64,000 nt of DNA from Sphingomonas kyeonggiensis (lineage in GTDB: Bacteria > Pseudomonadota > Alphaproteobacteria > Sphingomonadales > Sphingomonadaceae). This document shows positions 28,695-38,507 of this stretch, one piece after another (positions within the stretch are counted from its first letter, which is position 1; each line of letters opens with the position of its first letter). Below the pieces are notes generated by a model. It was not told the origin of the DNA. It saw only the letters and a list, made by a program, of their open reading frames with translations, and did no database searches. Where the stretch lies: contig NZ_JACIEH010000001.1 in the NCBI RefSeq assembly GCF_014196745.1, forward strand, positions 186,001 through 250,000, read 5' to 3'. The position numbers were made by a program, and so were the translations under genes.

Positions 28695-29090
28695 ATGGCA
28701 GTGACCGATCCCCTGGGTGATATGCTCACCCGCATCCGCAACGGCCAGCGCGCCCGCAAGGACTCCGTCCTTACGCCGGCGAGCAAGCTGCGTGCGCGCG
28801 TCCTCGACGTTCTTCAGCGCGAGGGTTATATCCGTGGCTACAGCGAAGAGCAGATGGGCCCCGCGGCCGGCATCCGCATCGAGCTGAAGTATTTCGAGGG
28901 CCAGCCGGCGATCAAGCACGTCGCGCGCATCTCGAAGCCGGGTCGCCGCGTCTACTCGGGCAGCCAGGAGCTTCCCCGCGTGCGCAATGGCCTCGGCATC
29001 ACGATCGTCTCGACGCCGCGTGGCGTTCTCTCGGACGCGGAAGCGCGTGAGCAGAACGTTGGTGGCGAAGTGCTGGCGGAGGTGTTCTGA
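28695..29090 (+). CDS. rpsH: 30S ribosomal protein S8
   Basis: S8, 131 aa, binds 16S helix 21 and represses the spc operon in E. coli. [20 protein letters not shown] and [20 protein letters not shown] are diagnostic. Confidence 0.97.
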   Translation: MAVTDPLGDMLTRIRNGQRARKDSVLTPASKLRARVLDVLQREGYIRGYSEEQMGPAAGIRIELKYFEGQPAIKHVARISKPGRRVYSGSQELPRVRNGLGITIVSTPRGVLSDAEAREQNVGGEVLAEVF

Positions 29091-29623
29091 TGAGCCGCAT
29101 CGGCAAGAAGCCGGTCACCGTGCCGGCAGGCGTTACCGCCTCGATCGAAGGCCGCGTGCTGAGCGTGAAGGGCCCGAAGGGCACCCTGTCGCTCAACCTG
29201 CGTGACGAGATCAGCTACACCGTCGAGGACGGCGGCATCATCGTGAAGCCGGCGAACGAGACCAAGCAGGCGCGTGCCTTCTGGGGCATGCAGCGCACGC
29301 TGGTCCAGAACCTCGTCACCGGCGTGACCGAGGGCTTCTCGAAGAAGCTCCTGATCACCGGCGTCGGCTATCGCGCTGCGTCGCAGGGCAAGGTGCTCAA
29401 GCTCCAGCTCGGCTATTCGCACGACGTGAACATCGACGTGCCGGAAGGCATCGAGATCAAGACCCCCGATCAGACCACGGTCGAGATCTCGGGGATCGAC
29501 AAGCAGAAGGTCGGCCAGATTGCGGCCGAGATTCGCCGCTGGCGCAAGCCCGAGCCGTACAAGGGCAAGGGCATCAAGTACGACGGCGAGTTCATCTTCC
29601 GTAAGGAAGGGAAGAAGAAGTGA
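29090..29623 (+). CDS. rplF: 50S ribosomal protein L6
   Basis: L6, 177 aa, near the sarcin-ricin loop. [20 protein letters not shown] and [19 protein letters not shown] are typical. It overlaps rpsH by one base. Confidence 0.97.
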   Translation: MSRIGKKPVTVPAGVTASIEGRVLSVKGPKGTLSLNLRDEISYTVEDGGIIVKPANETKQARAFWGMQRTLVQNLVTGVTEGFSKKLLITGVGYRAASQGKVLKLQLGYSHDVNIDVPEGIEIKTPDQTTVEISGIDKQKVGQIAAEIRRWRKPEPYKGKGIKYDGEFIFRKEGKKK

Positions 29624-29982
29624 TCAGCACCAAGGGTCTCTCGCTTTTCGCGAAGCGTCGTCGCCGCAACCGTACTGCGCTTCGTGCGCGTGCCGGTGGT
29701 CGTCCGCGTCTTTCGGTCCATCGCTCGGGCAAGCACATCTATGCCCAGGTGATCGACGATGTCGCCGGCAAGACCGTGGCTTCGGCTTCCACCCTCGAGA
29801 AGGACGTGCGCGGCAAGACCGGCGCGACCATCGAGGCCGCACAGGAAGTCGGCAAGCGTGTTGCCGAGGCCGCCAAGGCCGCCGGCATCACCCAGGTCGT
29901 CTTCGACCGCGGTGGCTTCCTCTATCATGGTCGCGTCAAGGCGCTGGCCGATGCCGCTCGTGAGAGCGGGCTGGAGTTCTGA
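29620..29982 (+). CDS. rplR: 50S ribosomal protein L18
   Basis: L18, 120 aa, binds 5S r[21 protein letters not shown] and [20 protein letters not shown] are diagnostic. The start is a GTG at 29620 overlapping the rplF stop (GTGA). Confidence 0.96.
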   Translation: MISTKGLSLFAKRRRRNRTALRARAGGRPRLSVHRSGKHIYAQVIDDVAGKTVASASTLEKDVRGKTGATIEAAQEVGKRVAEAAKAAGITQVVFDRGGFLYHGRVKALADAARESGLEF

Positions 29983-29984
29983 GA

Positions 29985-30719
29985 ATGGCTGACGAAAACA
30001 ACCAGGCGCCGGAAGGCGCGGGCTTCGAAGCCCAGGACGCCGGCGCTGCAGCTCCCCAGGAGCAGCAGGGTCGTGGCCGCGGCCGTGGCCGTGGTGGCCC
30101 CGGTGGCGGTGGTGATCGTGGCCGTGGCGGCCGTGACGGCAACCGTGGTCGTCGCGACGACCGCCGTGGCCAGAACGCCGAGGACGGTGGCGAAGAGCTG
30201 ATCGAGAAGCTGGTCCACATCAACCGCGTCTCGAAGACGGTCAAGGGCGGTAAGCGCTTCGGCTTCGCTGCGCTGGTCGTCGTGGGCGACGGCAAGGGCC
30301 GTGTCGGCTTCGGTCATGGCAAGGCACGCGAAGTGCCGGAAGCCATCTCGAAGGCGACCGCCGCTGCCAAGAAGACGATGGTCCGCGTTCCGCTCAAGGA
30401 AGGCCGCACCCTGCATCATGACGGCAACGGCCACTTCGGTGCCGGCCGCGTGACGCTCCGCTCGGCGCCGCAGGGCACCGGCATCATCGCGGGTGGCCCG
30501 ATGCGCGCCATCTTCGAGAGCCTCGGTGTGGCCGATGTGGTGACCAAGTCGGTCGGCACGTCGAACCCCTACAACATGATCCGCGCTACGTTCGAAGCGC
30601 TGGTGGAGCAGACTTCGCCGAAGTCGGTTGCCCAGCGGCGCGGCAAGAAGATCGCCGACCTGCTCGGCCGCGGCGGTTCGCAGACCGCCGAGGCGGATGC
30701 TGCGGCTATCGCGGAGTAA
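29985..30719 (+). CDS. rpsE: 30S ribosomal protein S5 with RG-rich N-terminal extension
   Basis: S5 takes part in decoding accuracy and mRNA unwinding. The protein is 244 aa against about 166 in E. coli. The conserved part starts at [21 protein letters not shown] (about residue 66) and includes [14 protein letters not shown] and STNPYN-type [11 protein letters not shown]. The first 65 residues are an acidic stretch followed by a run of Gly/Arg repeats ([20 protein letters not shown]), disordered and RNA-binding in character. The start is clear because it lies 2 bases after rplR. Confidence 0.97.
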   Translation: MADENNQAPEGAGFEAQDAGAAAPQEQQGRGRGRGRGGPGGGGDRGRGGRDGNRGRRDDRRGQNAEDGGEELIEKLVHINRVSKTVKGGKRFGFAALVVVGDGKGRVGFGHGKAREVPEAISKATAAAKKTMVRVPLKEGRTLHHDGNGHFGAGRVTLRSAPQGTGIIAGGPMRAIFESLGVADVVTKSVGTSNPYNMIRATFEALVEQTSPKSVAQRRGKKIADLLGRGGSQTAEADAAAIAE

Positions 30720-30725
30720 TCGATC

Positions 30726-30905
30726 ATGGCGAAGATCAAGATCCAGCAGATCGGCTCGCCGATCCGCCGCACCAAGGATCAGCGCGCAACGCTGATCGGC
30801 CTTGGCCTCAACAAGATGCACAAGGTTTCGGAGCTCGAGGACTCCCCCGAAGTTCGGGGTATGATCCGCAAGCTGCCGCACATGGTGAAGGTGCTCGAGG
30901 GCTAA
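30726..30905 (+). CDS. rpmD: 50S ribosomal protein L30
   Basis: L30, 59 aa: begins [19 protein letters not shown], then [13 protein letters not shown] and ends [14 protein letters not shown], all canonical. It follows rpsE by 6 bases and is the last gene before a terminator; rplO, normally next, is displaced by 2.4 kb. Confidence 0.97.
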   Translation: MAKIKIQQIGSPIRRTKDQRATLIGLGLNKMHKVSELEDSPEVRGMIRKLPHMVKVLEG

Positions 30906-30938
30906 GGCTTTCGATCGCTACCAGCGACAAACAGGGAA

Positions 30939-30971
30939 GGGGCGACAGGTGACTGTCGCCCCTTTTCGTTT
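30939..30971 (+). terminator. Terminator after rpmD
   Basis: GGGGCGACAG-GTGA-CTGTCGCCCC, a perfect 10-bp stem with a GNRA loop, followed by TTTTCGTTTG. Confidence 0.92.
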
Positions 30972-31012
30972 GGCCGCTTGCCGGGCTTCGACCGCTGGTC
31001 CAGCCTGGCGGA

Positions 31013-31399
31013 ATGAAAAACGAGGAAGTCTCGTCGTCTGGCAGCCTGCCATGGCCAGCGATCGTGGATCGCTACCGTACGCATCGGGACAAGGGGCATG
31101 ACGGTGCCCTTGCGGGCGCACTCGAAGGGCTGGAGATATTGGCGACTGAGATTGCCAATGGGCCGCTATCCTCGGCGCTCTTCGGCTGGACCTCGATGTT
31201 CGATCTCTGCATCCAGCAGACGGACACCGCTCCCGCTTCTGGGCCTTATCTCCGGGTTCGTCCGGTCTCCACAGGGTGCGTGGAGTTTCGCTACATCGAC
31301 ACGGCAGTCCCCGAGCGGCAATGGCACCGCGAGGTGCCGCCCGAGGCGGTCCTTCCCCGTTTCAGAACCTTTCTCGAACAACTGCACTGGGTCGGCTGA
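31013..31399 (+). CDS. Hypothetical protein between rpmD and the histidine kinase
   Basis: A 128-aa soluble protein, alpha/beta in composition, with no recognised motif. It follows the rpmD terminator and lies convergent with the histidine kinase. Codon use is similar to the chromosome. Whether it is expressed is uncertain; the Shine-Dalgarno (GGCGGA) is weak and close. Confidence 0.5.
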   Translation: MKNEEVSSSGSLPWPAIVDRYRTHRDKGHDGALAGALEGLEILATEIANGPLSSALFGWTSMFDLCIQQTDTAPASGPYLRVRPVSTGCVEFRYIDTAVPERQWHREVPPEAVLPRFRTFLEQLHWVG

Positions 31400-31429
31400 G
31401 GAACGGCTCCACGGGCAATGGATTGAAGC

Positions 31430-33121
31430 TCAAGCCACCGCGCGCAGCGTGGGATCGCGCGGTATGGTGAAGCTGACCAGCGCGCCGCGCCGCAGATTCT
31501 CCGCCTTCAGCTCGCCGCCATGCACTTCGATGATGCTGCGGCAGATCGACAGGCCGATGCCCAGGCCCTGCGCCGCCTTGGTCGAGATGAAGGGCATGTT
31601 GAACTTGTCGAACACCGCATCGGGAATGCCCGGGCCGCTATCCTCGATCGAGATGCGCAGAAAATCCTCGGACGCGACCGAACAGGTGATCCGGATCGAT
31701 CGCTGATCGGGCGGTAGCGATGCCATCGCATCCTCGGCATTGCGGATCAGGTTGACCAGCACCTGCTGGATCTGGACGCGGTCGATCAGCGCGTGGGCAG
31801 GGGGCTGCACGCCGGAATAGGTGATACGCGCCGAGGGGGCGACCTTGGCACCACGCGCCAGCTCGATCGCGTCGTCGATGACGTCGTCGATCGGCTCGAT
31901 GCGCAGGTCGGCATCGCCTTTCGCCAGATAGTCGCGGATCCTGCGGATGATCTCGCCGGCGCGGGTGATCTGGCTGCGGGCCTGGTGGAGCTGCACCTGG
32001 ATGGTCTCGCGCGGACCATCGTTCTTCAGCATGAACTCGCCCACGGTGAGGAAGTTGGACGCCGCGGCCAGGGGCTGGTTGAGCTCGTGCGCCAGCCCGC
32101 CCGCCATTTCGCTGAGCGAAGCGACTCGGGCGCTATGGGCGAACTCGTCGCGGATCACGTCGAAGCGGTGTTGCGCCTGCTGATAATTATGGACGTGACG
32201 GAAATAGAGCGCGAGCAGTGCTGCCACCACCAGGGTCAATGCGCTCGCCAGGGACAGGAACCAGGTCGCGCGTTGCCGCGCCGGTCCGAAGATATCGTCC
32301 TCGCCGATGCCGGAGGTGACGAAGATCGGATAGGTGCTGAGCCGCTCATGGCTGAACAGCCGGCGCTTGCCGTCGATCGCGCTCGGTGCCCAATATTCGC
32401 CGTTGGGATGGGCGAATTGCTGCAGCATCACCGCCTTGCCCTTCAGGTCCTGTCCCCAGCTCACCGTCTGGCCCTCGCGCCGGGCCAGGGTCATGCCCCG
32501 CAGCGAGATGATCGAGATCAGGTCGTCGGGCCGGTATTGCAGGCCGGCATTGAAATCGACGAACCGGTCCGTCGGGATGTCGACCGCCAGGGCGCCGGCA
32601 AAATCGCCCCGCGCATCGCGCCAGGAGCGCGCGATCAGCAGCACGGCAACCTGCGATCCTTCCGGTTCGCTGGGATTGGAGATGGCGCGGGCGACCCCGG
32701 GGGCGTCGTGCAGCTCGCGGAACACGCGCTTGTCGCGGACATTGACCGGCCCGCGCTGCTTGGTGGTGAAGCGGATATTGCCGTTCCGGTCGGCGATCTC
32801 CGCACCGGTGATCATCGGGCTGAAATAGCTGGGCAGGGTGATGAGCCTGGGTTCGCTGCTGTCGCCCTGGTCGATCTGCCCGCCATAGCGCTCGCCCAGG
32901 TACTGGGTGGCGAGGTCGGCCATCTCAAGCGTGCGGCGCACATATTGCTCGAAGGCGACCACGCGGCTGCGGTTCTCCCGCAGCGCCGATTGCATGGCGA
33001 TGCTGTGATCCGCCCGGATCTGCCAGATCACCGCCACCCAGGCGATGAAGACGAAGAACAGCGCGCCGGCCACGACGATCCGTGCCGACGGCAGACGCAG
33101 GATGGCCAGGATGCTCTTCAT
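31430..33121 (-). CDS. Orphan membrane histidine kinase (Cache-type sensor)
   Basis: A 563-aa sensor kinase. Two membrane helices (about 13-34 and 292-315) enclose a periplasmic domain of the Cache/PDC type ([33 protein letters not shown]). The H-box [19 protein letters not shown] carries the phospho-acceptor His near residue 345 and is of the DctB/FixL group; N ([10 protein letters not shown]), G1 (DSGPGIP) and G2 ([10 protein letters not shown]) boxes are intact. No response regulator adjoins it. It is inserted between rpmD and rplO on the opposite strand. Confidence 0.9.
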   Translation of the reverse strand: MKSILAILRLPSARIVVAGALFFVFIAWVAVIWQIRADHSIAMQSALRENRSRVVAFEQYVRRTLEMADLATQYLGERYGGQIDQGDSSEPRLITLPSYFSPMITGAEIADRNGNIRFTTKQRGPVNVRDKRVFRELHDAPGVARAISNPSEPEGSQVAVLLIARSWRDARGDFAGALAVDIPTDRFVDFNAGLQYRPDDLISIISLRGMTLARREGQTVSWGQDLKGKAVMLQQFAHPNGEYWAPSAIDGKRRLFSHERLSTYPIFVTSGIGEDDIFGPARQRATWFLSLASALTLVVAALLALYFRHVHNYQQAQHRFDVIRDEFAHSARVASLSEMAGGLAHELNQPLAAASNFLTVGEFMLKNDGPRETIQVQLHQARSQITRAGEIIRRIRDYLAKGDADLRIEPIDDVIDDAIELARGAKVAPSARITYSGVQPPAHALIDRVQIQQVLVNLIRNAEDAMASLPPDQRSIRITCSVASEDFLRISIEDSGPGIPDAVFDKFNMPFISTKAAQGLGIGLSICRSIIEVHGGELKAENLRRGALVSFTIPRDPTLRAVA

Positions 33122-33232
33122 CGCCTTCGACTGTTACTCCTCCGTTGGAAGCGCGACAGTTCGATCTTCTACGAATGGTATGGCCGGGATCGGCACGGGT
33201 TAAGGTTGACGCGCTGTCGGCGAAAACGGGGG

Positions 33233-33261
33233 GTGACAAAGCGCCACCACCCCGCTATGGG
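33233..33261 (+). promoter_or_regulatory. Promoter of rplO-secY-adk
   Basis: GTGACA, 17 bases, TATGGG, about 50 bases before rplO. It is required because the histidine kinase gene separates rplO from the rest of the spc genes. Confidence 0.6.
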
Positions 33262-33309
33262 CCCCGCTTCCTTTTAACGCGCGACAAAAGCGAAAGCGAG
33301 TGCACGATC

Positions 33310-33861
33310 ATGAAGCTTAACGAACTCACCGACAACCAGGGCGCCCGCCACCGCAAGATCCGCGTCGGACGCGGCATCGGCTCGGGCAAGGGCAAGACCG
33401 GCGGCCGCGGCGTGAAGGGCCAGAAGAGCCGTGAAGGCGTGTCGATCAACGGGTTCGAGGGCGGCCAGATGCCGCTCCACATGCGCATCCCGAAGCGCGG
33501 CTTCAACAACATCTTCGCCAAGGACTATGCCGAGGTGAACCTGGGCGCGATCCAGAAGGCTGTCGATTCGGGCAAGCTGACCGCGACCGACATCACCCAG
33601 GCCGAGCTGAACGCGGCGGGCCTGACCCGTGGCGGCAAGGACGGCGTTCGCGTTCTCGCCAAGGGCGAGTTCTCGGCCAAGCTGAACTTCACCGTCGCCG
33701 GCGTGTCGAAGACCGCCCGCGAGGCGATCGAGAAGGCCGGTGGCACCGTGACGATCCCCGAGATCGTTCCGGCCGCCGAGAAGGCCAAGGCCAAGCACCG
33801 CGTCGTCCAGAAGGCGCGTGCGGCCGACAAGGAAGCCAAGAAGGCCGCCGCCAAGGCGTAA
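33310..33861 (+). CDS. rplO: 50S ribosomal protein L15
   Basis: L15, 183 aa. [42 protein letters not shown] Gly-rich region and [19 protein letters not shown] are canonical; the C-terminus has an additional Lys/Ala-rich tail. Start chosen at the standard MKLNE. Confidence 0.97.
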   Translation: MKLNELTDNQGARHRKIRVGRGIGSGKGKTGGRGVKGQKSREGVSINGFEGGQMPLHMRIPKRGFNNIFAKDYAEVNLGAIQKAVDSGKLTATDITQAELNAAGLTRGGKDGVRVLAKGEFSAKLNFTVAGVSKTAREAIEKAGGTVTIPEIVPAAEKAKAKHRVVQKARAADKEAKKAAAKA

Positions 33862-33865
33862 GCAT

Positions 33866-33945
33866 GCCGGTCCCCGGCCTTGCGCCGGGGCAAGCATGAC
33901 GCCGTTCGGCGACTTGTCCCCAGCGTCTCGCCGGGGACAGATTGC
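33866..33945. repeat. Palindromic intergenic repeat between rplO and secY
   Basis: GTCCCCGGCCTTGCGCCGGGGCA (split arms) near 33871-33893 and TGTCCCCAGCGTCTCGCCGGGGACA near 33916-33940 form two hairpins related to the other CCGG-rich intergenic repeats in this window. Confidence 0.55.
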
Positions 33946-34026
33946 CCTAAGGGTTGGACACCCTATATGAACGGCGGGGGGCGGAAACGCTCATCCGCCG
34001 TTTCTGTTTCCGGGACCTAATACGAT

Positions 34027-35388
34027 ATGGCCTCCGCCTCCGATCAACTTGCTTCCAGCATCAACCTGGCGAAGTTCGCCAAGGCTACCGATCTCAAGAA
34101 GCGCCTGTGGTTCACCCTCGGCGCGCTGATCGTCTTCCGCATGCTGAGCTACGTGCCCCTGCCGGGCGTCGATCCCACCCAGCTGAACCTGCTCGCGCAG
34201 CAGACCCAGGGTGGCGTGCTCGATTTCTTCAACAACTTCACCGGCGGCGCGCTCAACCGCATGTCGATCGTCGCGCTCGGCGTGATGCCCTACATCACCG
34301 CCTCGATCGTGGTGCAGCTGGCGACCTCGCTGTCGCCGACGCTGAACGCGATCAAGAAGGAAGGCGAGAGCGGCCGCAAGCGCCTCAACCAGTACACCCG
34401 CTACGGCACGGTGGCGCTGACCGCGGTGCAGGGCTATTTCATCGCCGTCGGCCTCGAGACCTTCGGCGCCAGCCAGGGCCTGCAGCCCGTGGTGGAGCCG
34501 GGCATGATCTTCCGCATCGGCGCGGTGATCAGCCTCGTCGGCGGCACCATGTTCCTGATGTGGATCGGTGAGCAGATCACCAATCGCGGCATCGGCAACG
34601 GCATCTCGCTGATCATCATGGCGGGCATCGTCGCCCGCCTGCCCACCACGCTCGTCCAGCTGTTCGAGAGCGGCCGTACCGGATCGATCGATCCGCTGCG
34701 CCTGATCACGATCATCCTCGGTGTCGCCATCCTGGTGCTCTTCATCTGCTTCATGGAGCGTGCCCAGCGCCGCATCCTGATCCAGTATCCGAAGCGCCAG
34801 ACCGCCCGCGGCGTCCAGGCCGAGCGCAGCCACCTGCCGCTCAAGCTGAACACCGCCGGCGTGATCCCGCCGATCTTCGCCTCGTCGCTGCTGCTGCTGC
34901 CGCTGACCGTCACGCAGTTCGCCGGCAACATGACCGCGGGCGAGAACTGGTACAGCGACCTGATCATCAACTTGAACACGTGGCTGCGCCACGGTTCGCC
35001 GATCTACATGACGCTGTACGGCCTCGGCATCGTGTTCTTCTCGTTCTTCTACACCGCGGTTGTGTTCAACCCGGAGGAGACCGCCGAGAATCTGAAGCGC
35101 TATGGCGGGTTCATCCCGGGCATCCGTCCGGGCAAGAACACCGAGCTGTACTTTGATTACGTGCTCACCCGCATCACCGTGATCGGCGCTGCCTATCTGA
35201 CGATCATCTGCCTCGTTCCCGAAGCGGTGTTCTCGTCGATGAGCATTCCGTTCCTGATGGGCGGCACCAGCCTGCTCATCGTCGTCAACGTGACGATGGA
35301 CACGGTGACGCAGATCCAGTCGCACCTGCTGGCGCACCAGTATGGCGACCTGATCAAGAAGGCCAAGCTGAAGGGTCGCGCGCGTTAA
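34027..35388 (+). CDS. secY: Preprotein translocase subunit SecY
   Basis: SecY, 453 aa, the channel of the Sec translocon, with ten membrane helices. Recognisable are the N-terminal AKATDLKKRLWFTLGALIVF, the plug region after LPGVDP, GIGNGISLIIMAGIVARLP and the cytoplasmic loop YPKRQTARGVQAERSHLPLK that contacts SecA and the ribosome. It precedes adk, the usual alphaproteobacterial order. Confidence 0.98.
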   Translation: MASASDQLASSINLAKFAKATDLKKRLWFTLGALIVFRMLSYVPLPGVDPTQLNLLAQQTQGGVLDFFNNFTGGALNRMSIVALGVMPYITASIVVQLATSLSPTLNAIKKEGESGRKRLNQYTRYGTVALTAVQGYFIAVGLETFGASQGLQPVVEPGMIFRIGAVISLVGGTMFLMWIGEQITNRGIGNGISLIIMAGIVARLPTTLVQLFESGRTGSIDPLRLITIILGVAILVLFICFMERAQRRILIQYPKRQTARGVQAERSHLPLKLNTAGVIPPIFASSLLLLPLTVTQFAGNMTAGENWYSDLIINLNTWLRHGSPIYMTLYGLGIVFFSFFYTAVVFNPEETAENLKRYGGFIPGIRPGKNTELYFDYVLTRITVIGAAYLTIICLVPEAVFSSMSIPFLMGGTSLLIVVNVTMDTVTQIQSHLLAHQYGDLIKKAKLKGRAR

Positions 35389-35421
35389 GCGCGGCCCAGA
35401 GCCTAAGAGGGGACAGGCTTA

Positions 35422-36075
35422 GTGAACATCATCCTGTTGGGCCCGCCGGGAGCCGGCAAGGGCACCCAGGCCAAGCGCCTCGAGCAAGAGCGGGGCATGG
35501 TCCAGCTCTCGACGGGCGACATGCTGCGCGCCGCAGTCAAGGCGGGCACGCCCACGGGCATCCAGGCCAAGGCCGTGATGGATGCCGGTGAGCTGGTCTC
35601 GGACGCGATCGTCTCGGGAATCATCGGCGAGCGGCTAGACATGGAAGACACGCTGAAGGGCGCGATCTTCGACGGCTATCCGCGTACCGCCGCCCAGGCG
35701 GAATCGCTCGACGTGCTGCTGAGCGAGCGCGGCCGCCAGCTCGATTTCGTGATCGAGCTCGAAGTGAACGAAGATGCGCTGGTCGAGCGTGTCGAGGGCC
35801 GCTTCACCTGCGCCAATTGCGGCGAGGGCTATCACGACAAGTTCAAGCTGCCCAAGGTCGAGGGCACGTGTGACGTGTGCGGCCATCACGAGTTCAAGCG
35901 CCGTCCGGACGACAACGCCGAGACCGTGCGGACCCGCATGGCAGAGTATCGCGCCAAGACCGCGCCGATCCTCCCCTTCTACGAGGCCAAGGGCCTGGTG
36001 AAGAAGGTCGATGGCATGGCGGATATAGCCGAGGTCGGCGCGCAGATCGACGCGATCCTCGACGGCAAGGCCTGA
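35422..36075 (+). CDS. adk: Adenylate kinase with zinc-type LID
   Basis: Adenylate kinase, 217 aa, interconverts ATP + AMP and 2 ADP. The P-loop GPPGAGKGTQAKRLE opens the protein; DGYPRTAAQAE is the NMP-site motif. The LID (about residues 126-163) contains CANCGEGYH and CDVCGHHEFKRR, the four-Cys structural zinc site, unlike E. coli. The start is a GTG at 35422. It is co-transcribed with secY and closes with a terminator. Confidence 0.97.
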   Translation: MNIILLGPPGAGKGTQAKRLEQERGMVQLSTGDMLRAAVKAGTPTGIQAKAVMDAGELVSDAIVSGIIGERLDMEDTLKGAIFDGYPRTAAQAESLDVLLSERGRQLDFVIELEVNEDALVERVEGRFTCANCGEGYHDKFKLPKVEGTCDVCGHHEFKRRPDDNAETVRTRMAEYRAKTAPILPFYEAKGLVKKVDGMADIAEVGAQIDAILDGKA

Positions 36076-36110
36076 GATACCCCTCCTTGTGGGGGCTGGG
36101 AGTTGGGAAA

Positions 36111-36142
36111 GGCCGGGCGTGATGCCCGGCCTTTTCTGTTTG
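36111..36142 (+). terminator. Terminator after adk
   Basis: GGCCGGGC-GTGAT-GCCCGGCC followed by TTTTCTGTTTG. Confidence 0.88.
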
Positions 36143-36175
36143 GGGCAGGCTTCGGAAGGCCTTCCGTCAGATTGC

Positions 36176-36317
36176 CCCGTCATCCCCGCGAAGGCGGCGA
36201 TCCAGAGCCACGGGCAACTGCGGTGAGGCTCGAGTGCCCGGTTCCGGCAATGCTGGGCGCGATTTCTTCGACTAACCCGAACTGCCCTGGATCCCCGCCT
36301 TCGCGGGGATGACGATC
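36176..36317. repeat. Inverted intergenic repeat (CGTCATCCCCGCGAAGGCGG family)
   Basis: CGTCATCCCCGCGAAGGCGG at about 36179 and its inverse CCGCCTTCGCGGGGATGACG at about 36297 bound 90 bases of unique sequence; GATCCAG/CTGGATC extends the match. This is a familiar dispersed repeat of alphaproteobacteria, inserted after adk. Confidence 0.75.
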
Positions 36318-36368
36318 AGGGGTGCCAGCCCCAGCCACCGTAAGCCATTGTAATATATTGTTGCTCTA

Positions 36369-36440
36369 ACCCCTGCTTAAGCACGGGGTGTGACGATCCC
36401 CCGGCCCGGCCATCTCGGCAGGGCCGGGGATTTTCGTTTG
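36369..36440 (+). promoter_or_regulatory. Tandem hairpins with terminator tail upstream of deacetylase (attenuator or small RNA end)
   Basis: Hairpin 1 is ACCCC...GGGGT (36369-36389, with TGC/GCA inside); hairpin 2 is CCCCGGCCC...GGGCCGGGG (36399-36429), followed by ATTTTCGTTTG, the same tail as the ribosomal terminators. The deacetylase ATG follows at once. It could be a leader attenuator or the end of a small RNA; the upstream promoter is not clear. Confidence 0.45.
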
Positions 36441-37460
36441 ATGCTGCCCAGGCGTGCCTTGCTGAGAGCTGCCGGCCTCACCGGCCTGTCCGCGCTCGCC
36501 CGTCGCGCCACGGGCAGCCAGCTGCGCATCCTCTGCTATCACGGCCTCTGGCTCGCGCCTGGCGCGCCGTTCGGCAGCTGCCTGTTCATGACGCCCGAGA
36601 TGTTCGCGGCCCGCATGGCGCGGCTCGCCCGTTCGGGCCTGCCGGTGCTGCCGCTCGGCGAGGCAGTCGAGCGGCTCGCTGCCAATCGCCTGCCACGTGC
36701 CGCGGTGGTGATCACGATCGACGATGGCTGGGCCTCGACTCACAGCCACATGCTGCCGGTGCTCGAGGCGCACCGTCTGCCCGCGACGCTCTATGCCACC
36801 ACCTGGTATGCCGGCCGTGATCTGCCGGTGATCAACGTGGCGGTTGATTATCTGATCGCGGCCTCGGGGCGGGCAGGGGAGGATCGCGGCGCCGTCATCC
36901 GCCGGATCGAGGCACTGCCCGAAGGCGAGCGGCTCGCGGCGTTGCGCGATTATGGCTGTGCGCTCGGCGTCGGCGAGCAATGGCTCGAGCGTCGCCAGTT
37001 CCATCTGATGCGCCCGGACGAGCTTGCCGACGCCCATGATCGCGGGCTCGACATCCAGCTCCACACCCATCGCCACATCGACGTTGCCGGCCGCATCGGT
37101 CAGTTGCTCCCGGAGATCGACGCGAATCGCGCGGCGATCCTGGCGGCGACCGGCGGGGCGGTGCCCGAGCATTTCTGCTATCCGAGCGGCACCTTCCACC
37201 CGTCCGCGCCAGCGCTGCTCGCGGCCAGCGGGGTGCGCTCCGCCACCCTGGTCAGCGAAGGCCTGAACGCGCCGGCGGCCGATCCCTATGCGCTGCGGCG
37301 CTTCGTGGACGGGCAGCATGTCTCCGCCAGCGCGTTTGACGCGTATCTCGATGGCACGCTCCACTATCTGTCCCACGCCCGGCAGGCGCTGGAGCGGATC
37401 GAGGTCGAAGTGCCGCGCCGTGTCGCTGCGGCTTCTGGAATGCTGCTCTGCGCGCTATGA
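36441..37460 (+). CDS. Polysaccharide deacetylase (NodB domain)
   Basis: A carbohydrate esterase family 4-type protein of 339 aa. The NodB motifs are visible: ILCYHGL near the start, ITIDDGWAS with the catalytic Asp-Asp pair (metal ligand and base), LHTHRHID with the metal-binding histidines and CYPSGTFHPSA later. RRALLRAAGLTGLSALARRA at the N-terminus looks like an uncleaved or Tat-like export signal (twin Arg). ATG at 36441 follows a terminator-like hairpin and lacks a good ribosome binding site; an in-frame GTG at 36390 would place that hairpin in the coding region. Confidence 0.8.
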   Translation: MLPRRALLRAAGLTGLSALARRATGSQLRILCYHGLWLAPGAPFGSCLFMTPEMFAARMARLARSGLPVLPLGEAVERLAANRLPRAAVVITIDDGWASTHSHMLPVLEAHRLPATLYATTWYAGRDLPVINVAVDYLIAASGRAGEDRGAVIRRIEALPEGERLAALRDYGCALGVGEQWLERRQFHLMRPDELADAHDRGLDIQLHTHRHIDVAGRIGQLLPEIDANRAAILAATGGAVPEHFCYPSGTFHPSAPALLAASGVRSATLVSEGLNAPAADPYALRRFVDGQHVSASAFDAYLDGTLHYLSHARQALERIEVEVPRRVAAASGMLLCAL

Positions 37461-37488
37461 TGCCCCGGCCTCATTAGGGGAGGGGAAT

Positions 37489-38004
37489 ATGAAGACCCGT
37501 TCGCTGATCGCGCTTGCACTGATGGCCGCATCGCCGGCTGCCGCGGAAGTCACCGCATCCACCGACACCAGCTTCACCGTTACGCAGAAGGTGACCGTTG
37601 CCGCACCTGCCGCGAAAGTCTGGGCCACACTGATCGCGCCTTCGGCCTGGTGGGGCAGCGAGCATACCTGGTCCGGGAGTGCCGCCAACCTCACGCTCGA
37701 TGCGCGTCCCGGCGGCTGCTGGTGCGAGAAGCTGCCCGATGGCGGAGGGGTGGAGCATATGCGTGCCGTCTTCGTCCAGCCGGGCAAGATGCTGCGTCTC
37801 ACCGGCGGGCTCGGGCCGCTCCAGTCCTTCCCGGCGAGCGGCGTGATGACCGTGACGCTCGCGCCGGCGGCAGACGGCAAGTCGACCGCGGTGACGGTGG
37901 AATATGCGGTGGCCGGCGCACCGGGCCTGGGCAAGATCGCCGCGCCGGTGGACGGCGTGCTCGGTGCGCAGGTCGCTGGGCTGAAGGCCGCGGTGGAGCG
38001 GTAG
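37489..38004 (+). CDS. Exported SRPBCC (START-like) domain protein
   Basis: A 171-aa protein with a signal peptide (1-20, ending AAAE). The remainder has the AHSA1/SRPBCC layout: VTVAAPAAKVWATLIAPSAWWG, then LDARPGGCWCEKLPDGGGVEHM and a C-terminal amphipathic helix. These bind hydrophobic ligands; the ligand is unknown. AGGGGAGGGG precedes the ATG. It is followed by composite repeat copy B. Confidence 0.75.
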   Translation: MKTRSLIALALMAASPAAAEVTASTDTSFTVTQKVTVAAPAAKVWATLIAPSAWWGSEHTWSGSAANLTLDARPGGCWCEKLPDGGGVEHMRAVFVQPGKMLRLTGGLGPLQSFPASGVMTVTLAPAADGKSTAVTVEYAVAGAPGLGKIAAPVDGVLGAQVAGLKAAVER

Positions 38005-38011
38005 CCATTTT

Positions 38012-38157
38012 AATTCCTCCCCGAGCTCGTCTCGGGGAGGGGGACCGCCGCCGAAGGCGGTGGTGGAGGGGCCGGCGCAACGCGCCGGTGCCCGGCGCGC
38101 CCCTCCACCATTCGCTGCGCGAATGGTCCCCCTCCCCCAGCTTGCTGGGGGAGGAAT
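38012..38157. repeat. Composite palindromic repeat, copy B
   Basis: It has the same outer hairpins as copy A at 6275-6424, in the same orientation, but the inner arms are exchanged: CCGCCGAAGGCGG at 38048-38060 on the left and ATTCGCTGCGCGAAT at 38110-38124 on the right, each the reverse complement of the corresponding arm in copy A. It lies directly after a gene, as does copy A's position between genes. Confidence 0.85.
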
Positions 38158-38507
38158 GTACGGGTCTTCAACATTACCTTTTTGTCATGCCGCGGTCACC
38201 GCCCGGGGCGGCCTGCGCGCGTATCTGGGGTCCGTGGCCGGCGGGATCGTCGGGCACACGCAGAGGTCTTCAGCATGCGGTCGCCTCCCCGCGCTTTCCG
38301 GCTCAGGGCCGATCGCCGCCCCCGCGATCGTTGCCCGGGTGCCCGCCCCGCCACTGCCCCGGCGGGGCGGGTGTCGCCCCAGGCGCAGGAACGGCCACAT
38401 GCGCCCTGAAGTCGCCGATGCTGCCCTGGCATCGACGCATGGCCGGCGGACACCCCCTTGTTCGCCGGCCAACCCTTTCTTGGAGCGGACACGGGCGGGA
38501 GCGACGG
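38158..38507. other. Gap before response regulator
   Basis: About 350 bases, C/G-rich, with no supported gene on either strand. GGGCGGGAGCGACGG just upstream of 38508 is the likely ribosome binding site of the regulator. Nothing else was recognised. Confidence 0.4.
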
